A DNA stretch of 64,000 nt from Streptomyces althioticus (GTDB taxonomy: Bacteria > Actinomycetota > Actinomycetes > Streptomycetales > Streptomycetaceae), in contig BMSW01000009.1 in NCBI GenBank assembly GCA_014649355.1, positions 87,065 to 151,064 of the forward strand, given 5' to 3'. The notes under the pieces are model-generated. The model had not been told where the DNA came from. It was given only the letters and a program-made list of their open reading frames with translations, and did not search any database. Within the stretch, counting starts at the first letter, position 1; each line of letters opens with the position of its first letter. The position numbers and the translations under genes are program-made. Below, one piece after another: positions 25,433-34,542 of this stretch.

Positions 25433-26398
25433 GTGGGAACCGCCGTCCACGTTCCGCAGACCCGGGACATGCTCGGAGACGAACTCTCCGGCGACGAAGC
25501 CCTCACCGCCCTGCGGCGGTACGGGGGCCTCAGGCTGCTGGCCGACTCCTTCACCCGGTTCCGCTACGCGGACGGCTTCACCAACGCCCGGGCCCTCGCC
25601 TTCCAGGTCGTGCTCGGCCTGGTCCCCTTCACCGTCGTGCTCGTGGGTCTCGCCACGTCGGTGCACACGGAGAGCGTGGGCCGGGTCATCGAGCTGACCC
25701 TCGGCCGGATCGTGCCGGGCGCCAGCGCGGACGTCGTCGAGAAGGCCTTCGAGGGCACCCGGCGCAGCGCCGGCAGCGACGTGTGGAGCACGGTCGCGCT
25801 CTGGCTGGGCCTCGGGTTCGCGGTGCTGAACCTCGCCTCGGCCATGGCGCAGATCGAGCGGGGCGCCAACCGCATCTACGGCATCGAGCGCGACCGCCCC
25901 TTCGTCCGCAAGTACGGCCGGGCCCTGGCGCTCGCCTTCACGGCCGGCCTGCCGATGGTCCTGGGGTTCCTGGTGCTCGTCGCGGGTGAGACGGTCGGCG
26001 ACGCCGTGGCCCGCACCCTCGGCCACGAAACGGGCGGGGCCGCGTGGTGGGCCGTGCTGGACGTACCGGCCGGACTGCTGCTCGCCTGGCTCGCGTCGGC
26101 GGCGATCCTGCGCTGGTCGCCCCGCCGCGACCAGCCCGGCTACACCTGGCTGGCCTTCGGCTCGGCGGTCCACCTGGTGCTGTGGATCTCGGCGACCTGG
26201 CTGCTCGCGCTGTACGTCGGACGGAGCGGGGCCTTCGGCGCCGTGTACGGTCCGCTCACGGCCTTCATCGCCCTGCTGCTGTGGGCCAACCTGACCGCCG
26301 TGGCGCTGTTCCTCGGCATCGCGTTCTCGGCCCAGTTGGAGGCGGCCCGGGCGGGCGTCCGTACGCCGGTGGAGCCGGACCCCGGACCGGGCGCCTGA
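25433..26398 (+). CDS. YihY/BrkB-family inner-membrane protein
   Basis: The 321-residue protein has six predicted membrane helices, with the family motifs TNARALAFQVVLGLVPFTVV, QIERGANRIYGIERDRPFVRKYGR (read in parts) and YGPLTAFIALLLWANLTAVALFLG. The family is conserved in bacteria, is sometimes called BrkB, and has no firmly established function; older RNase BN labels are wrong. The GTG start follows GAGGAG by 10 nt; an ATG twelve codons later is also possible. It is convergent with the esterase gene downstream. Confidence 0.85.
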   Translation: MGTAVHVPQTRDMLGDELSGDEALTALRRYGGLRLLADSFTRFRYADGFTNARALAFQVVLGLVPFTVVLVGLATSVHTESVGRVIELTLGRIVPGASADVVEKAFEGTRRSAGSDVWSTVALWLGLGFAVLNLASAMAQIERGANRIYGIERDRPFVRKYGRALALAFTAGLPMVLGFLVLVAGETVGDAVARTLGHETGGAAWWAVLDVPAGLLLAWLASAAILRWSPRRDQPGYTWLAFGSAVHLVLWISATWLLALYVGRSGAFGAVYGPLTAFIALLLWANLTAVALFLGIAFSAQLEAARAGVRTPVEPDPGPGA

Positions 26399-26456
26399 TC
26401 TACCCCCTGGCGGCCCCCCGCCGTCGAGGCCCGGAGCCCCGGCCGTCCGGCCCCCG

Positions 26457-27473
26457 TCACCGGGCCGGGTTCAGGCCGAGGCCCGAGGCGAGGGTGGGCC
26501 AGGAGGTCTCGAACTCCGTTCGCCACGCGGACCACGCGTGTGTGCCGCCCCGGTACAGGTGTGAGCGCGCCGGGACGCCGAGGGCGTCGAGCCGGGCGAC
26601 GAACTTCCGCGCCTGCGACCACAACGTGCCTTCCAGCACGGCGCCTTCGAGGTTGCCGAAGTCGTCGCTGGGCAGGCCGCTGCCCTGCGAGACGTACAGG
26701 TGGGTGCCGTGCAGCCGGTCCGCGAGCCGGTAGGGGTTGTGGGCCGACCAGTTGGCCCACTGCAGGACGGCGCCGCCCCACAGGGCGGCCGGCAGCTGTC
26801 CCTCCCGGGCGACGATCGCGCCGACGACGGTGCGCATGCCGGTGGCGGTCGTGTCCAGGATGCCGCTGTAGGACGCGGCGGCCGCGAACGCACCGGGTCT
26901 GCGGGCCGCGAACGCCAGGGCGCCGTAGCCGTCGGTCGACACCCCGGCGACGGCCCTGGCCGGACCCGCGTGGAACTCCGCACGCAGCAGCTCCATCACC
27001 TCGTCGATCTGGAAGGTCTCGTAGTCGGCCCCGCCTCGGCCGAAGTTCCACCAGTCGGTGGGGATGCCGGTGGGCCCCGCCGACGGCATGACGGTGATGA
27101 CCTCCTTGTCGGCCAGGAACTCCTCGACGTCCGTCTCCCGCGTCCACGAGGTGTGGTCGTCGTGCGCGCCGTGCAGCAGGTAGAGCACCGGCCGCTCACG
27201 GCCGGGCGCCTCGGCGTACGAGTCCGGGAGCAGCACCCGTACGGGGACGTCCGCGCCCACGGCCGGGGAACGGACCGTCAGGTCGACGGTCCGCTCGTCG
27301 AGCCAGCGGCGGTCGACGATCTCGGCGGCCGCCGCGTCCTCCCTCGCGGACGTCGTCGTGCCCTGTGCGGTGGACGCCACGAGCGCGCCGCCCGTCGCGA
27401 GCAGCGCGGCGGTGGCGGTGAGCATGGCGAGGCGGGTGCGGAGGGATCTGCGGTGCCGGCGGGTGCGTCGCAT
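26457..27473 (-). CDS. Secreted esterase, antigen-85/esterase D-like
   Basis: The 338-residue alpha/beta hydrolase has an arginine-rich N-terminus and signal segment (LAMLTATAALLATGGALVAS). It then shows VRVLLPDSYAE, RPVLYLLHGAHDDHTSW, the nucleophile elbow GVSTDGYGALAFAARRP and a C-terminal GGTHAWSAW with the catalytic His. It belongs to the esterase family that includes the mycolyltransferases of the antigen 85 complex. The ATG overlaps the PKS stop by one base (TGATG), so it was designed to be co-translated with that synthase. A role in transferring or releasing the PKS lipid outside the membrane is inferred. The gene itself looks intact although the PKS does not. Confidence 0.85.
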   Translation of the reverse strand: MRRTRRHRRSLRTRLAMLTATAALLATGGALVASTAQGTTTSAREDAAAAEIVDRRWLDERTVDLTVRSPAVGADVPVRVLLPDSYAEAPGRERPVLYLLHGAHDDHTSWTRETDVEEFLADKEVITVMPSAGPTGIPTDWWNFGRGGADYETFQIDEVMELLRAEFHAGPARAVAGVSTDGYGALAFAARRPGAFAAAASYSGILDTTATGMRTVVGAIVAREGQLPAALWGGAVLQWANWSAHNPYRLADRLHGTHLYVSQGSGLPSDDFGNLEGAVLEGTLWSQARKFVARLDALGVPARSHLYRGGTHAWSAWRTEFETSWPTLASGLGLNPAR

Positions 27474-28892
27474 CAGGGCTCCATCGGGGCGGTGTTCGGC
27501 GCGAGGCTGGAGGGGTCGAGGGCGCGGATCAGGTCGAGGGCGAGGGCGTCCACCGCCGGCGGGTCCAGCAGCGCCAGGTGGTGGGCGGGCAGGTCGGTCA
27601 CGGTCAGGTCGGGGCAGTGGGCGTCCCAGCCGAGCGTGGCGTCGGTGCGTTCGTAGCGGGCGTCGCGGACGGTGTGCGGCGCGGGGTGCGTCGCCCGGTA
27701 GAGGAGGGTGCGGCCCGGGTAGGGGCCGGGGCTGTGCCGTTCCGCGCTGCGCAGGTCCAGGTAGGAGGAGCGCTGGTGGGTCAGGACGGCGGGCGGCAGG
27801 TCGACGGCCTTCTCCAGCAGCGCGAGCACGAGATCGACCTGCGCGGTGTCGTCCATGTCCCCCAACTCCGCGTAGGGAAGGTTCAGTTCGGCCCCGTACA
27901 CGGTGTGTACGTACGCGGCGAAGCCGACGAAGCGGCGCCGTGCCTCCTCCGCCGGGGTGGCCACGGGCGGGGCCGGCAGGGGAAGGATCGAGTCGACGAG
28001 GACCAGTGCCGTGACCTCGCCCTCCCGGCTCAGCAGCCGGGCCGTCTCCTGCGCGACGACTCCCCCGTACGACCATCCGCCCACGGCCCAGGGGCCCTCG
28101 GGCCGGATCTGCCGGATCCGTCGGGCGAACTCGGCGGCCCGGGAGGGCACGTCGTCCGGGTGTTCCAGCCGGTCGAAGCCGTACACAGGCCGGTGTCCGT
28201 CCAGGCGCGCGGCCAGGTGGCCGTACGCGTCGGAGGAGCCGCCGGCGGCGTGCGCCAGGAACAGCGGCGGGTGTGGCCCGGTTCCGGGGAACGAGCGCAG
28301 GACGCCGGGCGTGCCGTGCACCGCTTCCCCGGGGTGCGCGAGGGGCGGCAGCGGGGACGGGGCGGGCGCGTCGTCGAGCAGGCCGGCCACGCCGCGCAGG
28401 GTGCCCTGGCGCAGCAGCACACCGAGCTCCGGCGCCGAGCCGAACTCCCCGAGCACGGCGGTCCTGATGCGGACCGCGGTGAGCGAGTCGAGGCCGAGGT
28501 CGGTGAGCGGGACGTTCGGGTCGAGCCGCTCGACGGCGGCGGCGAACGCCGGTTCCGCCGCGAGCAGTTCGCGTCCCATGCCGGGCCACTGGGAGCCGTA
28601 TCCGGAGAACACCCAGGGCGCGGTCGGCGGTGACGAGGTGGGTGTCCGGGTCGCCCCCGGCGAGGCGGTGCAGGGCGGTGGTGAGGGTGTCCCGGTCGCG
28701 GGCGACGACGGCGGCGCGCCTCCGGCCGCGGCCGGTGCGGCCGGCCAGGGTCCGGGCGACGTCGGCCGGCCGTGCGCCGCGCCCCGCCGGCGAGTCGAGC
28801 CACCGCGCCAGCTCACCGGCGTGGGCCCGCAAACGGCCGTCGGTGGGCGCGTCGAGCAGCACCAGGGCGGGCCGACGGATCCCGGCGGACCG

Positions 28893-29234
28893 CTGGTCGG
28901 CCAAGGGTGGGCGGGCACCCGGCCGGTGCACGGGGCCACCGGCCCCCGGGCCGGGACGCTCGTCCCCGGATGCGGGGCCGCCGGGTTCCCGCACCCCCGC
29001 ATCGGATCCGCCCGCGGGGCCATCGGCTTCGGGTGCGGCAAGCCGGCGGGTCTCGGCGGACCGCTGGTCGGCCAAGGGTGGGCGGGCACCCGGCCGGTGC
29101 ACGGGGCCGCCGGCCCCCGGGCCGGGACGCTCGTCCCCGGGCGCGGGGCTGCGGGATTCCCGCGCACCCGCGTCGGATCCGCCCGTGCGGCCATCGGCTC
29201 CGCGTGCAGGAACGGTACGGCGAGGGCTGGGGGT
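28893..29234 (-). repeat. 171-bp in-frame tandem duplication in the PKS linker
   Basis: Two adjacent units start with CTGGTCGGCCAAGGGTGGGC at 28893 and 29064. The offset is 171 bp, or 57 codons, so the reading frame is kept. The copies differ at scattered bases, so this duplication is older than the 61-bp one further upstream in the gene. It encodes a Pro/Gly/Arg-rich linker after the KS domain (DERPGPGAGGPVHRPGARPP in both). Confidence 0.8.
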
Positions 29235-30563
29235 GCCGATGGCAGCTGCGTGGCTGTCACCGTCGCCCCCGGGTTCACGCGGTGCGCCGAGGCCGTCCGC
29301 CGTGAGCGCGGGGTCGGCCGCCAGGCTGGGCGCGCGCTCGGCCGCCGTACCCGGGCGGTGTTCGCGGAGCACCACATGCGCGTTCGTCCCGCTGAACCCG
29401 AAGGACGACACTCCCGCGGTCGCCGTGCCCGAGTAGCGGGGCCACGGTTCGGGGGCGGTGAGGACGCGCAGGCGCAGGGCGTCCAGGTCCAGGTGCGGGT
29501 TGGGTTCGGCGAAGTGCAGCTGGCCGGGGAGTTCGTCGTGGTGGAGGGCGAGGACGGTCTTGATGAGTCCGGCGATGCCCGCTGCCGCCTCCAGGTGGCC
29601 GATGTTGGTCTTCACCGAGCCGAGCAGCAGGGGCTGTTCGGCGGAGCGGCCCTGTCCGAGCACCGCGCCCAGCGCCCCGGCCTCGACGGGGTCGCCGAGA
29701 GGGGTGCCGGTGCCGTGGGCCTCGACGTAGTCCAGTTGCCGGCCGTCGGCGCCGTGGGCGTGGGCCAGCAGGTCGCGCTGGGCGGCGGCGTTGGGGGCGG
29801 TCAGGCCGTTGGAGCGGCCGTCGGAGTTCACCTCGGTGGCGGTGATCACGGCGAGCACGCGGTCGCCGGCCCGTTCGGCTTCGGGGAGGCGCTTGAGGAC
29901 GACGACCCCGCACCCCTCGCCGCGCACCATCCCGTCGGCCGCCGCGTCGAACGCCTTGCACCGCCCGTCGGCGGACAGCGCGCCCGCCCGCTGGAGTCCG
30001 AGCGTCACGGTCGGCGAGAGCAGGACGTTGACGCCGGCGGCGAGCGCCACGTCGCAGGTGCCGTCGGCCAGGGCGCGCACCGCGTGGTCGACGGCGACCA
30101 GGGACGACGAGCAGGCGGTGTCGACGGCCAGGCTCGGGCCCCGCAGGTCCAGCGCGTAGGAGACGCGGCCCGCGGCCACGCTGAGGGAGGCGCCGGCCGC
30201 CGTCCACGGGGTCACCGACTCCGGCCGCCCGACGGTGAGATGGGCGTACTCGGTGCCGCTGATCCCGACGAAGACCCCGGTGCGGGTGCCGGCGAGCGAG
30301 GGCGCGGGGATCGCCGCGTGGTCGAGGGCCTCGCGGGTCACTTCGAGCAGCATCCGCTGCTGCGGGTCGAGGGCCACGGCCTCGTCGGCGGCGATACCGA
30401 AGAACTCGGCGTCGAACTCCTCGACGTCGTCCAGGAAGCCGCCGTGCCGGCCGAGGTCGGCGGGCAGGACGGAACCGGCCGGCACGAACCGCTCCCAGCG
30501 TCCCTCGGGCACGGTGCCGACGGCGTCCCGTCCGTCGGTGAGCACCTGCCAGTACGCGGCTGG

Positions 30564-30683
30564 GGAGTCGGCCCCGCCCGGGAAGCGGCAGCCGACCCCG
30601 ACCACGGCGACCGGTGCCCCGGTCGGAGTCGGCCCCGCCCGGGAAGCGGCAGCCGACCCCGACCACGGCGACCGGTGCCCCGG
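30564..30683 (-). repeat. 61-bp tandem duplication that breaks the PKS frame
   Basis: Bases 30564-30622 are repeated exactly at 30625-30683 (59 identical bases, offset 61). The unit encodes the KS entry motif VGVGCRFPGGADS. Because 61 is not a multiple of three, the ACP frame and the KS frame no longer match. Removing one unit puts the ACP start (30981) and the KS in one continuous frame. Confidence 0.9.
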
Positions 30684-30977
30684 CGGCGGGGGAAGCGATC
30701 GTCGCGGCTCGGGCGGAGGGTACGCCGGCCGGGGGCCGGTCCTCCTGCGCGGTGAGCGCCGCGACCAGCGCCGCCGGGGTCGGTGTCTCCCACAGCAGGG
30801 TCGCGGGCAGTTGACGCCCCACGGCCCGGCCGAGGAGCGCGGTGAGGGCGACCGCGTCCCGTGAGGTGAGTCCGTGCTCGGCGAAGGGCCGGTCGTCGGT
30901 CACGTCCTCGGGGCGCACGCCGTACCACTCGCCGAGCCGTGCGACCAGCACCTCTCGTACGAGCCGCGCCGTGGCGC

Positions 30978-32672
30978 TCACAGCGCCTCCGCCCGCAGCG
31001 CGCCGGAGAGCAGGCGTTCCCGGCAGGCGGCCCTGGCCACCTTGCCGCTGGAGGTGCGCGGCACCATACCCGCCTCGACCAGCACCAGCTCCGCCAGCCG
31101 CAGTCCGTGCCGCGCCGCGACCGCGGCCCGGGCGCGGGCCAGGCTTTCGCGGGTCCGTGCCCCGTCGGTCGCCGTGCCCCGCCGGACCTCGGCGACCACC
31201 ACGAGGTCCTCCGGGCCGTCCTCGTCGCGCGGGACGGTGAAGGCGGCGAGCCGGTCCCGGCGCACCACGTCCAGCGCCGCCTGCACGGTCTCCTCGACGT
31301 CCTGGGGGTAGTGGTTGCGGCCGTCGACGACGATCAGGTCCTTCAGCCGCCCGGTCACCAGCAGCCTCCCGTCGTGCAGCGCGCCCAGGTCACCCGTGTG
31401 CAGCCAGCCGTCGCGGAAGGTCTCGGCGCTGCGTTCCGACTGCTTCCAGTAGCCGGTGCCCACATTCGGACCGCGCACCTGGATCTCGCCGACCCGCCCC
31501 TCGGCCAGCACGGTGCCCGACTCCGGGTCGGCGACGCGCACCTCCTGGCCGACCGGCCGGCCGCACGTGGTGAGCCGGGCCGCGCCGCCGGGCCGTACCT
31601 CCAACCGGCCCTCCGCCAGAGCCCCGGCGTCGCACTCCACGGTCAGCGGCGGCTCGTCGCGGCGGTCGGCGGTGACGAACACGGTGGCCTCGGCGAGTCC
31701 GTAGGCCGGGCACAGGGCCTCGGCGGCGAGACCGGCCGGGCCGAACGCGTCGAGGAACCGCTCCAGGGTGGCGGGCCGCACCGGCTCGCTTCCGTTGAGC
31801 AGCGCCGCCACCCGGTCGAGCCGCAGACCGGCCGCCTCGTCGGCGCCGACGCGCGTGACGCAGTAGTCGTACGCGAAGTTGGGTGCGGCGCTGACCGTGC
31901 CCGGGTATCTGCCGAGCAGACGCAGCCAGCGCACGGGGCGTTCCAGGAACGCCACCGGGTCGAGGAGGACGGAGGCGAACCCGGCGTGGACGGGGGCGGC
32001 GACGCTCAGCACCAGGCCCATGTCGTGGAAGAGCGGCAGCCAGCCGACGGTGGTGTTGCGTCCGGGGGCGGCGTCGAAGGCGGTGACGGCCTGCCGGGCG
32101 TTGGCGACGACGTTGGCGTGGGTCACCATCACTCCGGCCGGGCTGCGGGTGGAGCCCGAGGTGTACTGCAGGTAGGCGACGTCGTCGGGGGCGGGGCGGG
32201 GCAGCTCCGTGGCGGGCGGGCCCTGCGGCAGCGTGTCCACGGTCGTCACGGGCAGGCGCCCGCCGGTCACCCGTTCCACCTGCTCCCGCGACGGCCCGTC
32301 GGTGAGGACGTGGGCGGGTTCGCAGTCGTCGAGCACGGCGGCCAGCCGGCCCCCGTGGCCCGCGAGGTCGGGGGTGAACAGGGGGACGGCGATGACTCCC
32401 GCGTACAGGCAGCCGAGGAAGGCCGCCGTGTAGTCGAGGCCCTGCGGCAGCAGCAGCGCCACCCGGTCGCCGGGCCGCACCGTGCCGTGCAGCCGCCCGG
32501 CGACCGCGCGGGCCCGCGCGTCGAGGCCCTGCCAGCTCAGCGTGCGGTGCACGCCGGCCGAGTCCGGTGCGGGGTAGGCGACGTACGTGACGGCGGGCCG
32601 GTGGGCGCTGTGCTCCGCCCAGTGCCGCAGCCGGTCGGTCAGCAGCACGGCGGGCTCGGAGGTGTCGGTCAT
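30978..32672 (-). CDS. Fatty acyl-AMP ligase (FadD32-like)
   Basis: The 564-residue adenylating enzyme shows LQYTSGSTRSPAGVMVTHAN (P-loop with the FAAL-type S-P insertion), GWLPLFHDMGLV, a YGLAEATVFV motif, GWLHTGDLGAL, the hinge GRLKDLIVVDGRNHYPQDVE and the C-terminal lysine motif SSGKVARAACRE. FAALs activate fatty acids as acyl-adenylates and load them on the N-terminal ACP of a partner PKS. That partner follows here with a GTGA overlap. The ATG has GGAG upstream at good spacing. The protein looks complete, so the loading partner is intact while the PKS is broken. Confidence 0.92.
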   Translation of the reverse strand: MTDTSEPAVLLTDRLRHWAEHSAHRPAVTYVAYPAPDSAGVHRTLSWQGLDARARAVAGRLHGTVRPGDRVALLLPQGLDYTAAFLGCLYAGVIAVPLFTPDLAGHGGRLAAVLDDCEPAHVLTDGPSREQVERVTGGRLPVTTVDTLPQGPPATELPRPAPDDVAYLQYTSGSTRSPAGVMVTHANVVANARQAVTAFDAAPGRNTTVGWLPLFHDMGLVLSVAAPVHAGFASVLLDPVAFLERPVRWLRLLGRYPGTVSAAPNFAYDYCVTRVGADEAAGLRLDRVAALLNGSEPVRPATLERFLDAFGPAGLAAEALCPAYGLAEATVFVTADRRDEPPLTVECDAGALAEGRLEVRPGGAARLTTCGRPVGQEVRVADPESGTVLAEGRVGEIQVRGPNVGTGYWKQSERSAETFRDGWLHTGDLGALHDGRLLVTGRLKDLIVVDGRNHYPQDVEETVQAALDVVRRDRLAAFTVPRDEDGPEDLVVVAEVRRGTATDGARTRESLARARAAVAARHGLRLAELVLVEAGMVPRTSSGKVARAACRERLLSGALRAEAL

Positions 32673-32886
32673 CTCGACTCCACTGTGTTGACGGGCGGTT
32701 CGGCTGAGGCCCTAGGTTCCGCTTCCGTGCGGCGGTGGCAGAAGACCGGACGTTGACAGACCGTCCAACAGCGACTGTCAGCGCGGTGACAACACCCGCC
32801 CCGCCAATCAACGGCTCGCACAGCAGTGCCGGGAGCACCGGCCCCCGCACAATCCGTGGGACGCATCCGGCGGGAAGGGCGAGGTC

Positions 32887-33609
32887 ATGCATCGTGGAAG
32901 GCTGTCGGCGGTACTGGTCCTGATGGCCCTGACCGGCTTTCTGACCACGCTGGACAACACCGTCATCAACGTGGCGCTGCCCACCGTTCAGAAGGAGCTG
33001 GGGCTGGACGTCGCGGACCTGGAGTGGGTCGCGGCGAGCTACGTCCTGTCGTTCGGGACGCTGCTCCTGGCCGGCGGGCGGGTCGCCGACCTCGCCGGGC
33101 GGCGCGCCGTCATGGCCGTCGGCGTCGTGGTGTTCACCGTGTCCTCGTGCGCCGCCGCCCTGGCGGACAGCGGTACGGCACTGATGGCGGCCCGGGCCGT
33201 GCAGGGTGCCGGGGCCGCGCTGATCGTGCCCGCGTCCCTGGCCGTCGTCGCCAGGGACCTGCCGCCCCGGCGCCGCGCCACCGCCATCGGGCTGTGGACG
33301 GCGTCCCTGGCGCTGGCCCTGGCGCTCGGACCGGTCATCGGCGGGTTCGTCTCCACCCGGACCGGCATGGCGTCGGGCCTGGTGAGCGCGGCACGGGAGA
33401 TCAGCGGGGTGTTCGGCGTGGTCCTGGTCGGCATCGTGCTCACCCGTACCGAACGGGACGCGCTGGCGGACGGGGTGGCCCCGCACACCGCGTTCCTCGA
33501 CGGCTACGACACGGGACTGCGGCTGGCCGCCGGCTGCGTCCTGCTCGGCGCGGTGGTCAGTGTGGTGGCGCTGCGGCGTCCTGGCCGTCACCGTCGCGGA
33601 GCAGCGTGA
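32887..33609 (+). pseudogene. MFS exporter (DHA2 type) lacking its middle
   Basis: The reading frame is open for 240 codons, about half of a normal 14-helix drug exporter. The N-terminal part (to about residue 153) is clear: TTLDNTVINVALPTVQ, the RVADLAGRRA loop motif and LALGPVIGG. It then jumps in frame, near 33345-33362, to sequence typical of the C-terminal third (RTGMASGLVSAAREISGVFG) and the last helix. Roughly 240 residues covering about eight helices are absent, so transport activity is not expected. It is divergent from the FAAL gene and was probably the exporter of that cluster. The ATG has GCGAGG upstream. Confidence 0.8.
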
Positions 33610-33972
33610 CGAAGCCGTCGGGGCCGCGTACGGCGAGGAGGCCGGTGCGCAGCCAGCTGCCCGCCGTGCGCCCGGGGTGGTCGCCGATCTGCGGTCCGCG
33701 CAGCAGGAGTTCGCCCGCGTGACCGGGCAGCACGTCCACGTCGGGGAAGCCCTCGACGGCGATCCGCGCCCGGGTGCGCGGCACCGTCAGCCCGGCGGTG
33801 CCCGGACGGGCGTCCGCGGTCGGCGGGTTGGCCAGGGCGACTCCGGCGGCGGCCGCGGGGCCGTACGCCTCGACGACCCGGGCGTCCAGCGCCGCCCGTA
33901 ACCGCTCGCCGGTCGCGGCGTCCAGCGGCGCCGTGACGACGGGGCGCACGGTGGCCAGGGCGAGGCGAGGAT
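33557..33972 (-). pseudogene. Fragment of an AMP-dependent acyl ligase
   Basis: About 138 codons, read on the minus strand, encode part of an adenylating enzyme. It contains ARVVEAYGPAAAAG (like the YGxTE motif), FPDVDVLPGHAGELLLRG, and SWLRTGLLAVRGPDGFVTLLR (the TGD-like region). The N-terminal 60% of such an enzyme and its C-terminal lysine domain are missing. It follows the CMD-like fragment in a different frame and overlaps the 3' end of the MFS remnant. The reading frame alone gives no start codon of its own. Confidence 0.65.
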
Positions 33973-34410
33973 CTCGTCGGTGGCCGCGACCATGGCCCCC
34001 AGACGGGGGTCGTCGGACCGCGGTGACTCGCTCGCCGCGGCCCGCTTGTGGTGCTCCGGCACTCCGGCGGCCGTGGCCATGGGGCTGTGCAGGGACCATT
34101 CGTAGACGCACCCCTGCCGCCAGGCCACCCTCAGGATGACGAGTTCCTTCTCCGCCGCCGGGAGGCGGCCCTTGAGGAGGATCTGGGAGAGGAAGACGGC
34201 GTGTGCGGGGAAGATGCCGCGCAGCCGGGCCAGGGTGCGGAAGACGTTGTGGTCGCGCGGGACCCGGGCGCGGCGGCGGATCAGCCGCAGCACCAGACGC
34301 GCCGTCGGTCCGAGCGACCGGGGCGCCGCGGGTTCGACCCGGGCGCGGGGCAGGTGGTGCCAGTCCCCGGGCGGCAGGTCGTCGAGCACGGGGTGTTCGG
34401 TCACAGCCAT
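33965..34410 (-). pseudogene. Carboxymuconolactone-decarboxylase-like protein, 3' truncated
   Basis: From an ATG with AAAGGA upstream, about 148 codons encode a CMD-family protein: LARLRGIFPAHAVFLSQILL, LPAAEKELVILRVAWRQGC and YEWSLHSPMATAAGVPEHH. The usual C-terminal helix pair is missing. After the conserved ATDEILAS the sequence runs, with a frame change near 33965, into an AMP-ligase fragment. CMD proteins are small oxidoreductase or decarboxylase-like proteins, often with a Cys pair; only one Cys is present here, as in a subset of the family. The remaining open frame to 33787 is nonsense. Confidence 0.7.
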
Positions 34411-34542
34411 CGTCCTTTCGCCAGGACGGAGATCGCGGCCGGACCGGCGGACGTGCGGTGCTTCCCTGTGCCGACCCGCTGACGTGTGCCGTGCGCTGCC
34501 CGGAATGTAGGGCACCCGTACGCACCGGTCAATGGGGCCGGA

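Larger units (their letters stand above)
27473..30981 (-). pseudogene. Disrupted type I PKS, Pks13-like plan (ACP-KS-[AT]-ACP-TE)
   Basis: Reading from the GTG at 30981: an N-terminal ACP with FAEHGLTSRDAVALTALL; a KS with the catalytic DTACSSSLVAVD, EAHGTGTPLGDPVEAG and NIGHLEAAAGIAG; a linker; the first 30 residues of an AT (WVFSGYGSQWPGMGRELL); then directly the second half of an ACP (DLGLDSLTAV) and a thioesterase with GGWSYGG. Three lesions are visible. A 61-bp tandem duplication at 30564-30683 shifts frame between ACP and KS. A further one-base-type shift lies near 28610-28625 before the AT. Nearly all of the AT plus the front of the second ACP is missing in frame near 28515-28530. Start and stop overlap the acyl-AMP ligase and esterase genes. 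Domain order and KS sequence resemble Pks13. As read, no functional synthase can be made. Confidence 0.85.

Noticed and set aside
24182..26398. A frame joining the methyltransferase region to YihY through the tandem repeats
   Set aside because: In the methyltransferase it is out of frame, and the repeat part is low-complexity Pro/Arg sequence; the YihY start with its own ribosome site fits better.
26457..34410. A mobile genomic island with integrase or attachment site
   Set aside because: No integrase, transposase, tRNA gene or flanking direct repeat was found; codon use is like that of the neighbours.
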